Origin: Campylobacter armoricus
GTDB taxonomy: Bacteria > Campylobacterota > Campylobacteria > Campylobacterales > Campylobacteraceae
NCBI RefSeq assembly: GCF_013372105.1
Contig: NZ_CP053825.1
Coordinates: 744,001-808,000 of the forward strand
Direction of reading: 5' to 3'
Length of the DNA stretch: 64,000 nucleotides
The notes under the pieces were generated by a model, which had not been told where the DNA came from, made no database searches, and saw nothing but the letters and a program-made list of their open reading frames with translations. The position numbers and the translations under genes were made by a program. Each line of letters opens with the position of its first letter. Within the stretch, counting starts at the first letter, position 1. Of the stretch, positions 37,331 to 46,469 are shown one piece after another.

Positions 37331-38197
37331 TTAGTTATTTAGTGTGTGTTTAGCATTCAAAAAGACACTAAGAATAATTAAGCTAAAAGCAAAAAGATCA
37401 ATTAAACTATAAATAGTTCCTAAAAATAAAAAACTCATCAAAGCAGCAGCCACAGGTTCGATACAAGCTATCATACTAGCCTTAAAAGCTCCTATTAATT
37501 CAACCCCCTTTAAGTATAAACAAAAAGCTCCTATTGTGCCTATGAGTATGATTCCACTCATAGCTAAAAATGAATTTAAAGAAAAATTATGTTTTGGGAT
37601 ATTCCCTTGTAATAGTGTAAAAAGTAAAAAAGAAGCAAATAAACTAGCTAAACCCATGATTAAAAATAAGCCATATTTTGCTATGATAAGCCTAGCGCTC
37701 AAAGAATAAAACGCTACTCCAATAGCTCCAAAAAATGCCCAAATAACACCTCTTATATCAAGCTTTAATGCATAAATATCCCCATTTGTTATAAGTAAAA
37801 ATAAGGCAAAAAGTATTAAAAATAAAGCGATTAGTTCTATTTTTTTAGGAAAAATTTTATTTTTAAAACACATAAAAAGCATTATGATTAGGGGTGCATT
37901 GTATTGAATCATCGTAGCAGTTCCCGCATCAGTATAATAAATGGCCTTAAAATAACCATATTGAGTTATCAATAAACCAAAAATTGAAAAAATTAAAAGA
38001 GAGTTAAATTCTTGTTTTTGCTTTAATAATTTTAATTTGAAATTTTTTGCACCTAAAATTATTAAAATAATACCTGTAAAAAGTAAGCGATAAAAACTCA
38101 CCCATTCAGCAGAATAATGATTTTTAAACAAATACTCAGCCAAAACCCCGCTTATGGCCCAAAATATCCCACCAAGTATAACTAGAAAAACTCCCAA
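37331..38197 (-). CDS. EamA-family (DMT) transporter
   Basis: 288 aa inner-membrane protein with ten predicted helices in two EamA repeats (SAEWVSFYRLLFTG in the first, SMIACIEPVAAALMSFLFLG in the second). This belongs to the drug/metabolite transporter superfamily; the substrate is not known. The start is TTG at 38197, six bases from AAGG. Its 3' end meets the small plus-strand gene at 37329. Confidence 0.9.
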   Translation of the reverse strand: MGVFLVILGGIFWAISGVLAEYLFKNHYSAEWVSFYRLLFTGIILIILGAKNFKLKLLKQKQEFNSLLIFSIFGLLITQYGYFKAIYYTDAGTATMIQYNAPLIIMLFMCFKNKIFPKKIELIALFLILFALFLLITNGDIYALKLDIRGVIWAFFGAIGVAFYSLSARLIIAKYGLFLIMGLASLFASFLLFTLLQGNIPKHNFSLNSFLAMSGIILIGTIGAFCLYLKGVELIGAFKASMIACIEPVAAALMSFLFLGTIYSLIDLFAFSLIILSVFLNAKHTLNN

Positions 38198-38281
38198 AAA
38201 ATACCTTTAATCTTATTAATTTATATAATATTTGTAGTAAAATATTATTATATCATTAAATGTATATTTTAAGGAAAGTTA

Positions 38282-39538
38282 ATGACTTATTTGGAGATTG
38301 ATGGTGTTGAAAAATTAAACGGAGAAGTGATAATAAGCGGTGCTAAAAATGCTGCACTTCCTTTGATAGCTTCAAGTATTTTAGCTAAAAATGAAGTGCA
38401 AATTTCAAATTTACCAAATGTTGCAGATATTTGCACCCTACTTTCTTTGCTTGAAAATTTAGGAGCAAATTATACCTTTAAAGACAATTTCGCAAAGATA
38501 AATACAAACAATCTAAATCAAACTATAGCAAAATATGACATAGTGCGTAAAATGCGTGCGTCTATACTTACCCTAGGACCATTGCTAGTTAGATTTGGAA
38601 ATTGTGAAGTTTCTTTACCTGGAGGTTGTGCTATAGGACAACGCCCTATTGATTTACACCTTTTAGCTTTAGAAAAAATGGGAGCTAATATCGAGATTAA
38701 ACAAGGTTATGTAGTAGCTAGCGGAAAGCTTAAAGGTGCTGATGTGATGTTTGATAAAATCACCGTTACTGGTAGTGAAAATATCATCATGGCTGCAGCC
38801 TTAGCTCATGGTAAAACTAGACTTTTAAATGTTGCCAAAGAGCCTGAAGTGGTGCAACTTTGTGAGGTTTTAGCTCAGGCTGGACTTGATATACAAGGCA
38901 TAGGATCTTCTGAACTTGAAATTTATGGCACAAGTGGAGAGCTTTTAGAATTTAAACCTTTTGAGATTATACCTGATCGTATTGAAGCAGGAACTTACTT
39001 GTGTGCAGGAGCTATCACTAACTCAAAAATCACTCTAAAAAAGGTCAATGTGAATCATCTTAGTGCAGTTTTAGCAAAGCTAGAGCAAATGGGATTTAGT
39101 TTTGATATTAATGAAGATAGTATTAGTATAAATCCTACTAGAGAAATTAAGCCGGTTGAAATTTTAACTAGTGAATATCCGGGTTTTCCAACGGATATGC
39201 AAGCACAATTTATGGCTTTGGCTTTAAAAGCAAATGGTACAAGTATTATTGATGAAAGATTGTTTGAAAATCGTTTTATGCATGTGGGTGAGCTTTTAAG
39301 AATGGGAGCTGATATAAGATTAAACGGGCATATTGCCACTATAAATGGCACTAAAGAGCTTTTAGGGGCTGATGTTATGGCTACTGACTTGCGTGCATCT
39401 TCGGCTTTGATTTTGGCAGCTTTAGCAGCTAAAGGAACAAGTAAAATTCATAGAATTTATCATCTTGATAGAGGTTATGAAAATTTAGAAGAAAAATTTA
39501 AAAAACTAGGTGCAAATATAAGAAGGCTTGAAGAATGA
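38282..39538 (+). CDS. murA: UDP-GlcNAc 1-carboxyvinyltransferase
   Basis: First committed step of peptidoglycan precursor synthesis. The 418 aa protein shows [13 protein letters not shown] and the catalytic loop [15 protein letters not shown], where the cysteine (not aspartate) predicts the classical fosfomycin-targetable form. [16 protein letters not shown] is the other signature. It overlaps moeA by ATGA and has AAGGAAAG before the ATG. Confidence 0.97.
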   Translation: MTYLEIDGVEKLNGEVIISGAKNAALPLIASSILAKNEVQISNLPNVADICTLLSLLENLGANYTFKDNFAKINTNNLNQTIAKYDIVRKMRASILTLGPLLVRFGNCEVSLPGGCAIGQRPIDLHLLALEKMGANIEIKQGYVVASGKLKGADVMFDKITVTGSENIIMAAALAHGKTRLLNVAKEPEVVQLCEVLAQAGLDIQGIGSSELEIYGTSGELLEFKPFEIIPDRIEAGTYLCAGAITNSKITLKKVNVNHLSAVLAKLEQMGFSFDINEDSISINPTREIKPVEILTSEYPGFPTDMQAQFMALALKANGTSIIDERLFENRFMHVGELLRMGADIRLNGHIATINGTKELLGADVMATDLRASSALILAALAAKGTSKIHRIYHLDRGYENLEEKFKKLGANIRRLEE

Positions 39539-40701
39539 GAGATATTTTTGCAACTTTAGAGCTTTTAAAAGAGCAAATCAAAGCAAAAAATGAGTTTCAA
39601 AAAGTAAATTTAACACAAGCTTTGGGGTGTATTTTATATGAAGATGTTTTTGTTGAAAAAAACTTACCTGCTTTTGATAATTCTGCCCTAGATGGTTATG
39701 TGCTAAATTATGCGGATAAAAATGAATTACTAAAGATAAAAGGAAGTATTTTAGCAGGAGATAAAAATAATTATGTTTTAGCTAAAAATGAATGCTATAA
39801 AATTATGACAGGAGCTAAAATTCCACAAAATGCAAATACTATTTTAATGTTTGAAGAAGCTTTACTTGAAGATGAAAAGCTCAATGCGAAAAATGCTAAA
39901 GAAAACAATGCTATCCGTTTTAAAGGCGAGGAAGTAAAGTTTGGAGAGCTTTTGTTTAAAAAGGGGCAAAAAATCACTTCAGGCATGATAGCTATGCTTG
40001 CTTCTCAAGGAATTTATGAGTTAAATGTCGTTAAAAAATTGCGTGTTGGGATTTTTTCAGGTGGAGATGAGCTTGTAGAGCCTTGGAAAAATGCTGATGA
40101 ATATAGCGTATATAATGCAAATGCATTTGGAATTTATGCTATTTTGCAAGGTTTGGCAGATGTTGAGTATTTAGGGCTTATAAAAGATGATTTAAGTGCT
40201 TATAAAAAACTTTTAGATAATAAAGAATTTGATATGCTTATAAGTAGTGGTGGAGCTAGTGTGGGTGAAGCTGATTTTATCAAACAAGCTTTGTTTGAAT
40301 GTGATTTTAGCCCTATTTTTGAAAAAGTCAATGCTAAACTTTGCAAGCATGTAAAACTTTTTAGCAAAAACAATATGCTTTTTTTAGCCCTACCAGGAAA
40401 TCCTTTAGCCTCTTTAGTTTCAACGCATATTTTCGCAAAAAATATCCTTAATTTGCTTTATGATATAAATCTTTTAAAATTTGATAAAGCAAAATTAGCT
40501 GATGGTTTAAAGTTTAAAGGTCAAAGGAATGATTTTGCTTTTGGAAAATTAATCAATGGATATTTTAAACCAAGTAAAGCTAAATTTGGTTCAGGTATGA
40601 TAAAGCCATTATATGAAAATTCATATATATTTATAAGTAAAGAAGATGAATTAGAATATAAAAAAGATCAAGAAATTGAAATTTTACAAATCAATCATTA
40701 G
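39535..40701 (+). CDS. moeA: Molybdopterin molybdotransferase MoeA
   Basis: Inserts molybdate or tungstate into adenylated molybdopterin. The 388 aa protein has [10 protein letters not shown], a [13 protein letters not shown] loop, [12 protein letters not shown] and [15 protein letters not shown], all MoeA/gephyrin signatures. It overlaps the murA stop and its last 11 bases overlap the convergent accessory gene at 40691. Confidence 0.95.
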   Translation: MRDIFATLELLKEQIKAKNEFQKVNLTQALGCILYEDVFVEKNLPAFDNSALDGYVLNYADKNELLKIKGSILAGDKNNYVLAKNECYKIMTGAKIPQNANTILMFEEALLEDEKLNAKNAKENNAIRFKGEEVKFGELLFKKGQKITSGMIAMLASQGIYELNVVKKLRVGIFSGGDELVEPWKNADEYSVYNANAFGIYAILQGLADVEYLGLIKDDLSAYKKLLDNKEFDMLISSGGASVGEADFIKQALFECDFSPIFEKVNAKLCKHVKLFSKNNMLFLALPGNPLASLVSTHIFAKNILNLLYDINLLKFDKAKLADGLKFKGQRNDFAFGKLINGYFKPSKAKFGSGMIKPLYENSYIFISKEDELEYKKDQEIEILQINH

Positions 40702-41128
40702 TTAGTGGTGCTGAAAATACTTTAAAATCTTTGTTTTCTTTTTGCTTTTGTTCTATTTTAAGCTGCCAAAAATTAGTACTAAATTTTAAGCTATTTAGGC
40801 TAGATGTTTGCATAGGATTAATATTTTCTATTTTTGATGTGATTTTATTGTTTATTCGTTCATTGATATTTTCTTTTGTTTTCTTTTCAAGTTTGATTTT
40901 AATTTGTTCTTTATAGCTTTGCTCATCTAAAACTATTTTCTTTTCAAACTGATTTGTTTCTTTGTTAAAAACTAATTCTTCTTTGTATTTTTTCATTTTA
41001 TCTTCTGCAAGTTTTTTATTTTGCTTTAAAAGATAATCAAAAGGTAAATCATACAAAGAAGATTTTTTATTTTGTCCTTTATTGTTATTTGAAAATAATT
41101 CTTTAAAATTGTTATTAGAAATTTTCAT
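40691..41128 (-). CDS. Unrecognised polar coiled-coil protein (sigma54 unit)
   Basis: 145 aa, highly charged (Lys, Glu, Asn), no signal peptide or membrane segment; a long helix is predicted at about residues 30-105. No family recognised. It follows the 98 aa gene with an ATGA overlap (41125-41128), so both are one transcription unit under the sigma54-like promoter at 41457-41470. Composition resembles flagellar cytosolic or secreted substrates, but this is only suggestive. Its 3' end overlaps moeA. Confidence 0.7.
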   Translation of the reverse strand: MKISNNNFKELFSNNNKGQNKKSSLYDLPFDYLLKQNKKLAEDKMKKYKEELVFNKETNQFEKKIVLDEQSYKEQIKIKLEKKTKENINERINNKITSKIENINPMQTSSLNSLKFSTNFWQLKIEQKQKENKDFKVFSAPLTND

Positions 41129-41421
41129 AATCTTGAATTATCTAAAGTTTTAAAAAGATTATTTAAAATATTTTCTTCATTTTTTTGGTATTTACTCTGG
41201 CGTAATTTTTCCCAAGCATATACACCATATTCTTTTGAAATTGATCCTATGGTTAAATCTGTGTTATTAAAAGCATTGTTACTATTTTTTTTATACTCTT
41301 TTTCTTCTTTATCTTTAAGTGCATTAAGTGTAGCTTGAAATTCATCTGAAGAGGTGTTTTTTTCTTTGATTTTTGTCATATTATTTAAAACTAATGGATT
41401 ATTTTTATTATTTACTTGCAT
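41125..41421 (-). CDS. Unrecognised small polar protein (sigma54 unit)
   Basis: 98 aa soluble protein beginning MQVNNKNNPLVLNNM, rich in Asn and Lys, no export signal. The C-terminal half (ISKEYGVYAWEKLRQSKYQ) looks helical. AAGGA (41428-41432 on the minus strand) lies six bases before ATG 41421. First gene of a two-gene unit behind a GG-N10-GC promoter. No family is recognised. Confidence 0.72.
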   Translation of the reverse strand: MQVNNKNNPLVLNNMTKIKEKNTSSDEFQATLNALKDKEEKEYKKNSNNAFNNTDLTIGSISKEYGVYAWEKLRQSKYQKNEENILNNLFKTLDNSRL

Positions 41422-41454
41422 GAAAATTCCTTTTTATATTTTAGTATTATATAT

Positions 41455-41472
41455 AAGCAAAAAACATTCCTT
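41455..41472 (-). promoter_or_regulatory. Sigma54 (RpoN) promoter A
   Basis: On the minus strand GGAATGTTTTTTGCTT gives GG (41470-41469), ten bases, then GC (41458-41457), matching the Campylobacter RpoN consensus GGAA-N6-TTGCTT. The predicted start lies about 25 bases before ATG 41421. Confidence 0.78.
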
Positions 41473-41532
41473 AATTTTAAAAATTTGACATTAAAATAAA
41501 GTTTTGATAAAATCACAGTCTGCTTTGCAAAA

Positions 41533-41607
41533 GCGGGAATAGCTCAGGGGTAGAGCACAACCTTGCCAAGGTTGGGGTCGCGAGTTCGAATCTCGTTTCC
41601 CGCTCCA
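41533..41607 (+). tRNA. tRNA-Gly (anticodon GCC)
   Basis: Complete 75-nt tRNA: acceptor stem GCGGGAA pairs with TTCCCGC, D-loop AGCTCAGGGGTAGAGC, anticodon GCC at 41575-41577 with a perfect stem CCTT/AAGG, T-arm GAGTTCGAATCTC, discriminator T and encoded CCA. It is transcribed opposite to the accessory genes around it. Confidence 0.97.
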
Positions 41608-41691
41608 TTTTTCTATAAATTGAATTTTTGTAATTTAGTTTTATTAAAAATCCATGATTACTTTCATTGATTTAATTAAGTAAGAAATAAT

Positions 41692-42375
41692 TCAAACTTT
41701 AATATTTATAATTTTTGATATAGTGTTTTGAGAAAGGAAATCATTAGCTTTTTCTATATCATTGCTAAATTTTACATTAAAAAGAATTTCTAACTCTTCA
41801 TTTGTGTTAAATTTATTTTTTAAAAGATTCTTTACAAGTTCATTTCTTATATTATCACCTTTGTAAGTTTCTTTGTTTTTACTTTCGCCTTGTATGGGTT
41901 TGAAATGTTTTTCTTTATTTTTTTCTGAATTTTCTTGAAAGTTGTTGATTTTCTTACTAAAATCAACAGAGTATGTTTTTTGAAGCTCAAGGTATTTTTC
42001 TTTAAATTCATCTATGCTTTTACTTGTATGAAAAATTTTAACATAAGCTTCATCATAACTTATTCCATTTATACTTAGCCAATGGGGTGATTTAGAGTTT
42101 TCATCCATCCATTTGTATAAATTTTCAACTTCTAATTTTGATAATTCATTTTTTCTAAGCTTGTCTTCTATTGAATCTTCAAGTAATTCTATTTTATCAC
42201 TAAATTTTTTAGAAATTTTATATAAATCTATTAAATCATTACCTAGTTTTTCTCTTTGTTTTTTTGTAAGTTCAGAATTTCCATTTTCCACAATTTCGTT
42301 TTTTATTTTATTAAGTGTTTCTAATGGATTTTCCCCAAAATATTTATTAAAAGAGCTTAATGGAAATGTTATCAT
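41692..42375 (-). CDS. Unrecognised polar helical protein (sigma28-like promoter)
   Basis: 227 aa, no signal peptide, mostly predicted helix with a low-complexity Lys/Asn/Glu region around residues 145-180. A motif-like stretch ENLYKWMDENSKSPHW is not familiar. AAGGA lies seven bases before ATG 42375 and a CGATAT -10 box lies at 42409-42414 on the same strand. It stands alone, next to tRNA-Gly. A flagellum-coexpressed role is an inference from the promoter and neighbours. Confidence 0.75.
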   Translation of the reverse strand: MITFPLSSFNKYFGENPLETLNKIKNEIVENGNSELTKKQREKLGNDLIDLYKISKKFSDKIELLEDSIEDKLRKNELSKLEVENLYKWMDENSKSPHWLSINGISYDEAYVKIFHTSKSIDEFKEKYLELQKTYSVDFSKKINNFQENSEKNKEKHFKPIQGESKNKETYKGDNIRNELVKNLLKNKFNTNEELEILFNVKFSNDIEKANDFLSQNTISKIINIKV

Positions 42376-42408
42376 TTTGTTATCCTTATTACATAAATGT
42401 CTATTTAA

Positions 42409-42414
42409 ATATCG
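42409..42414 (-). promoter_or_regulatory. Sigma28-like -10 box
   Basis: CGATAT on the minus strand, 34 bases before ATG 42375. No convincing TAAA -35 at the usual distance, so the assignment rests on the -10 hexamer only. Confidence 0.4.
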
Positions 42415-42466
42415 ACCATTTTTTGTATAAATTTTTAAATTAAAATATATTTGATTTTATCAATAA

Positions 42467-42742
42467 TTCATTATTAACATACCAATGCTCGTAAAAATTG
42501 AAAACGACCCACGCTTTCCACATTTTGTGGTAATTATTAATTATAAAGGGGGTTATTTACAAGTATTTGATCCAAGCTATGGAGAGTATATAAGTTCTAA
42601 AAGAGAATTTTTTAGCATTTGGGATAGATATAATAAAGGTGGATATGCTTTAATTGTAGCACCAAAAAAAGAATTGAAGAAATTTAAATTAAATATACCA
42701 AAACATTTATTTTTTGAAATAAATCATTTTGGTATAAATTAA
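42467..42742 (+). pseudogene. C39-type peptidase remnant (3' part)
   Basis: The open frame 42467-42742 encodes about 90 residues. They match the C-terminal half of C39-family peptidases: the catalytic His in FPHFVVIINY, the Asp in VFDPSYGEYIS and the EFFSIWDRYNKGGYALIV ending. The N-terminal half with the catalytic cysteine is missing, a stop codon (42464-42466) bounds the frame, and no ribosome binding site precedes the ATG at 42485. It is therefore read as a decayed gene. Intact relatives are exported peptidases in Campylobacter or double-glycine leader peptidases. Confidence 0.72.
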
Positions 42743-42746
42743 AAGA

Positions 42747-44018
42747 TTACGCCCTAGTTTGATTTAAAATATTATTTAATTTATCCATTACAGAATTTAC
42801 ATAAGAATTTATACTTTCATTGCTAGGAGAGTAGCCACTAGCTTTAGCTTGATTAAATTGATTATCAAACCAAGCCCCACCATAACCTATGCTTGAATTT
42901 TGCCAAGCAATATTATTTTCTTTGGCATAAATTTTAGAATCAAGCCAACCATCTTGAGCGTGTGCTTTTAAAATTTGTGCAAAATCGACTTTACCTGTCA
43001 TAATATCATTTAAAGAGGCTAAAGAACCATCAAAACTTTCTTTTGCCATAGCTTCTTTAAATGCTTGAATTTTAGGATTGACTTTGGTGCTTCCACCTTC
43101 TAAAATTGTTCCACCACTAGATTTTAAAAAACTCATAAATAAAGCTTCTTTAGGATAACTCCCATCTTCATTTTTTGGATAAACAGACATATCGGGATTA
43201 AAAGTATCTTTTGCTATATCGCTATCTAAAATTTGAGTTTCCATACTTTCAGGGGAAAAATCTAATTTTTTTAATCCTGTATTGATAGAATTTTGCATTC
43301 CTATGCTATCTATAGTATTGTATTGCTCTTGTGTATCATAAAAATTTGTTATAGTTTGTTTATTTAAATTTTCTAAAGAAGCAAAATTGTTATTTGTGTC
43401 ATAAACGCTATAACCTTTTGGTAAAGAATTTAAATCTTCTACACTAAAACTAGTTTTATTAGAATTTTCAAAACTATGATTTATGATTTGATCAAATTTA
43501 GAATAATATTGTCTTATAGTATCAGCCATATCTATGTTTGTATAGTAACCACCAGTTACACTCAATGAAGTTTTACTTGATGTGCTAAAATAATTTTCCT
43601 CATTGTATCTATACAACTCATCTAAAGTAGATTTATGTATCTTAAAATCTTCAGGCAATCCCGCTGCTTTATTAAAATCACTACCCATATAGCCACTAGA
43701 ATCAACACTATAACCATAAGCCATAGAAGCAGGATTATTAGCTTGTCTATATTTTAAAGCATAAATAGAATTTTTAAAATCGCTTGATATATGATAATTA
43801 GGGGAGTCATTTTTTATATTATTTTTATTTGACATTGCTTCATTGAGTGCTAATGTTTGAGTATTATTACTTTGAATTTCAATTAATTTACTAGCATTTT
43901 GTTTAACAAAAGTATTTGCAAAATTTGTTTTTGAACTTGTTTTATTTTCTTTATTTGCTTTTGTTTGTGAAATGATAGAACCATAAGATGAACTATCATT
44001 TATACTAAATATACTCAT
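42747..44018 (-). CDS. Large unrecognised protein under sigma54 promoter
   Basis: 423 aa protein with no signal peptide or membrane segment. The first 80 residues are low-complexity Ser/Asn/Lys, typical of disordered secretion N-termini. The centre is Tyr/Asn/Ser rich (GYYTNIDMADTIRQYYSKFD) and the C-terminus is helical (YVNSVMDKLNNILNQTRA). AAGGA lies eight bases before ATG 44018 and a near-consensus sigma54 promoter at 44074-44091. No known domain recognised. Length, disordered start and promoter make a flagellum-exported protein plausible, but not shown. Confidence 0.75.
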   Translation of the reverse strand: MSIFSINDSSSYGSIISQTKANKENKTSSKTNFANTFVKQNASKLIEIQSNNTQTLALNEAMSNKNNIKNDSPNYHISSDFKNSIYALKYRQANNPASMAYGYSVDSSGYMGSDFNKAAGLPEDFKIHKSTLDELYRYNEENYFSTSSKTSLSVTGGYYTNIDMADTIRQYYSKFDQIINHSFENSNKTSFSVEDLNSLPKGYSVYDTNNNFASLENLNKQTITNFYDTQEQYNTIDSIGMQNSINTGLKKLDFSPESMETQILDSDIAKDTFNPDMSVYPKNEDGSYPKEALFMSFLKSSGGTILEGGSTKVNPKIQAFKEAMAKESFDGSLASLNDIMTGKVDFAQILKAHAQDGWLDSKIYAKENNIAWQNSSIGYGGAWFDNQFNQAKASGYSPSNESINSYVNSVMDKLNNILNQTRA

Positions 44019-44073
44019 TAGGCAATTCCTTAGATTTAGATTTTGCCCTCAATCTTCAATCTTGCATTTTTAC

Positions 44074-44091
44074 AAGCAAATTTTATTCCGC
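44074..44091 (-). promoter_or_regulatory. Sigma54 (RpoN) promoter B
   Basis: Minus-strand GGAATAAAATTTGCTT gives GG (44089-44088), ten bases, GC (44077-44076). It matches the same consensus as promoter A, including the TTGCTT end. It precedes the 423 aa gene by about 56 bases. Confidence 0.8.
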
Positions 44092-44178
44092 TTATTTTGG
44101 TAATTTTCAACTAAATTCAAACTTTTTTTATGTATGATATATCAGTTTTTGATTTTATTATGTAAGGTTATATTACTT

Positions 44179-44841
44179 GTGAAAAATATTGTATTATTTT
44201 TATTTTTCTATACTTTAAATTTTGCTTCAAATTTTGATGAAGTAAAATTAGCTTTAATTAAGGAATTTAAAACAAACTATCCAGAATTAGAAATCATTTC
44301 TTTAGATCTTAATACTCAATCAAGCTTACCTGTAGATTTTAATCAATACATTTTTTTAAAACTAGGCAATCATAATTTTGATAGAGCTGATGGTTTTGTT
44401 AAGGCTGAATTTAAAACTCCAGAGCAGTTTAAAAAAAATATCTTTTTTAAATATTTTTTAAAAGCAAAATTAGAAGTTTTGCAGACTACGCGTCCTATTT
44501 CGCGTAATGAAAATTTAAGTCCTGCAAGTTTTAAAATTTTAAAAATTCCTTTTGATAAAGCTCCACAAGGTGTGTTAAAAAAAGATGAAATTGCAAATTT
44601 AATAGCAAAAAGCAATATAAGGGAAAATATGATTTTAAAATATAATATGTTTAAAACCAAAACCCTTATACAAAGAAATGATTCTGTTTATGGGATTATT
44701 AAAGATGGGGATTTAAGTATGATTATAGAGTTAAAAGCTTTGCAAAGTGGAAATTTAAATCAAAGAATTCGCCTTAAAAATAAAGATGGAAAAGTCGTGC
44801 ATGGTAAAGTCATTAGTAAAAATTATGTGGAGCTGAAATGA
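44179..44841 (+). CDS. flgA: Flagellar P-ring assembly chaperone FlgA
   Basis: Periplasmic chaperone for FlgI P-ring assembly. The 220 aa precursor starts at GTG 44179 (KNIVLFLFFYTLNFA signal) with AAGG eleven bases upstream; the longer frame from ATG 44134 would give an unusually long N-terminus. The C-terminal half is the SAF domain (TTRPISRNENLSPASFKIL, ending RIRLKNKDGKVVHGKVI). It overlaps ubiX by ATGA and starts a long operon running to speA. Confidence 0.92.
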   Translation: MKNIVLFLFFYTLNFASNFDEVKLALIKEFKTNYPELEIISLDLNTQSSLPVDFNQYIFLKLGNHNFDRADGFVKAEFKTPEQFKKNIFFKYFLKAKLEVLQTTRPISRNENLSPASFKILKIPFDKAPQGVLKKDEIANLIAKSNIRENMILKYNMFKTKTLIQRNDSVYGIIKDGDLSMIIELKALQSGNLNQRIRLKNKDGKVVHGKVISKNYVELK

Positions 44842-45422
44842 GAAAAATTTTAGTAGGTATTAGTGGTGCTAGCTCTTGTGAGTTAGGGTTTTTACTATTA
44901 AAAAATTTAAAAGAAAAAGCAGATGTTTTTGCTATTATAACTCAAAATGCACATATTAGTTTTTCAAAAGAAAATTCTCTTTTTGAAAACATAGACTTTA
45001 TGCAATACATAAAAGATAAATTTGAACTTTATCATGTAAATTTTTTAGATAATGAAGACATTAGTCAGAATGTTGCAAGTGGATCTTTTGGTATAGATAC
45101 AACTTTTATCACACCTTGTTCTATCAATACTTTGGCAAAAATAGCTTGTGGTATAGGTGATACTTTACTTACAAGGGCTGCAGGGGTGGCTTTAAAAGAG
45201 CGTAAAAGGCTTATACTTGGAGTTAGAGAAATGCCCTATTCTACTTTAAATTTAGAGCAGATGACTAAGCTTTCTAATTATGGGGTTGTCATTGCGCCAC
45301 CTATAATAGCAAGTTATGCTAAAGCACAAAATTTAGAAGAATTAAAAGAATTTATTGTAGGCAAATGGCTTGATGTTGCCAACATTGAGCATAATTTATA
45401 CCAAAGGTGGCAAAATGGCTAG
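44838..45422 (+). CDS. ubiX: Flavin prenyltransferase UbiX
   Basis: Makes prenylated FMN, the cofactor of UbiD-type decarboxylases. The 194 aa protein opens LVGISGASSCELGFLLLKNL and has GIDTTFITPCSINTLAKIACG and LGVREMPYSTLNLEQM, all UbiX/Pad1 signatures. Overlaps flgA (4 bases) and coaD (8 bases). Confidence 0.94.
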   Translation: MRKILVGISGASSCELGFLLLKNLKEKADVFAIITQNAHISFSKENSLFENIDFMQYIKDKFELYHVNFLDNEDISQNVASGSFGIDTTFITPCSINTLAKIACGIGDTLLTRAAGVALKERKRLILGVREMPYSTLNLEQMTKLSNYGVVIAPPIIASYAKAQNLEELKEFIVGKWLDVANIEHNLYQRWQNG

Positions 45423-45894
45423 TTGTATTTATCCAGGAACTTTTGATCCTATTACCAATGGGCATTTAGATGTAATCATTAGAGCTAGTAAAATGTTTGA
45501 AGAAGTTGTAGTTGCTATAGCTAAGAGTGAGAGTAAAAGACCCATGTTTAGTTTAAAACATAGAGAAAAAATGGTAAAAATTGCTACAAAAGATTTAAAA
45601 AATGTTAGAATTATCACTTTTGATAATTTGTTAGTAGATTTAGCTAAAAATTTACAAATAAATATCATTATAAGGGGTTTAAGAGCAGTTAGTGATTTTG
45701 AATATGAATTGCAACTTGGTTATGCAAATCATATGCTTTGGGAAGATTTTGAAACTATTTATCTTATGCCAAATTTAAAAAATTCTTTTATCTCTAGTTC
45801 TATAGTTAGATCTATTTGTATGCATAATGGCGATGTGAATAAACTTGTGCCAAAAGAAATTATACCTTTATTAAAGGAGAAAGATTGTATATAG
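45415..45894 (+). CDS. coaD: Phosphopantetheine adenylyltransferase
   Basis: Penultimate step of coenzyme A synthesis. The 159 aa protein starts at ATG 45415 with IYPGTFDPITNGHLDVI (the T/HxGH motif) and has NIIIRGLRAVSDFEYE and FISSSIVRSI. The longer upstream frame is excluded because AAAGGTGG precedes this ATG and the length is normal. Confidence 0.96.
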   Translation: MASCIYPGTFDPITNGHLDVIIRASKMFEEVVVAIAKSESKRPMFSLKHREKMVKIATKDLKNVRIITFDNLLVDLAKNLQINIIIRGLRAVSDFEYELQLGYANHMLWEDFETIYLMPNLKNSFISSSIVRSICMHNGDVNKLVPKEIIPLLKEKDCI

Positions 45895-46469
45895 CTTTTG
45901 AAGGAATTGATTGTGTTGGTAAAAGTACGCAAATAGAGCTTTTAAAAAAATATTTCCATGATGCAATTTTTACTAAAGAACCTGGTGGAAGTGAGCTGGG
46001 GGTGCATTTAAGAAAGATTTTACTAGAAAGTAAAATACAATTTTCTAAAAAGGCTGAATTGTTGCTTTTTTTAGCAGATAGAGCAAATTTAATTGATATG
46101 TATTTAGTGCAAAATAAAAACAAACTTATCATTTCAGATCGTAGTTTTATCTCCAATATGGCTTATGCTAAACTTGATTTTGATTTAAAAACTTTATTTG
46201 AATTAAATACTTTTGCCACAGGCGGAGTGTTTCCGCAAAAGATAGTTTTTTTATATGGTTCTAAAGAGCTTATCATGCAAAGACTTTCTAGAAAAAATTT
46301 AGATAGTATTGAAAAAAGAGGAATTGAATATTTTTTGAATATACAAAATGCATTAGAAGAAACTTTGGAATTTTTAAAAACTAAGATTGATATAAAAATT
46401 TTAAGATTGGATGCATCATTAAGTATTGAAAATTTACATGAAAAAATTAAGGATTTTATAGATGATTAA
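45885..46469 (+). CDS. tmk: Thymidylate kinase
   Basis: Phosphorylates dTMP to dTDP. P-loop FEGIDCVGKST, TKEPGGSELG and ISDRSFISNMAY are clear; 194 aa is normal. The start is TTG at 45885, just after AAAGGAGA and inside the coaD end. Overlaps hisS by eight bases. Confidence 0.95.
   Translation: MYIAFEGIDCVGKSTQIELLKKYFHDAIFTKEPGGSELGVHLRKILLESKIQFSKKAELLLFLADRANLIDMYLVQNKNKLIISDRSFISNMAYAKLDFDLKTLFELNTFATGGVFPQKIVFLYGSKELIMQRLSRKNLDSIEKRGIEYFLNIQNALEETLEFLKTKIDIKILRLDASLSIENLHEKIKDFIDD

Noticed and set aside
41422..41691. tRNA-Gly as integration site of a genomic island with flanking att repeats
   Set aside because: No second copy of the tRNA 3' end and no integrase next to it were seen; the nearby xerH is the chromosomal recombinase.
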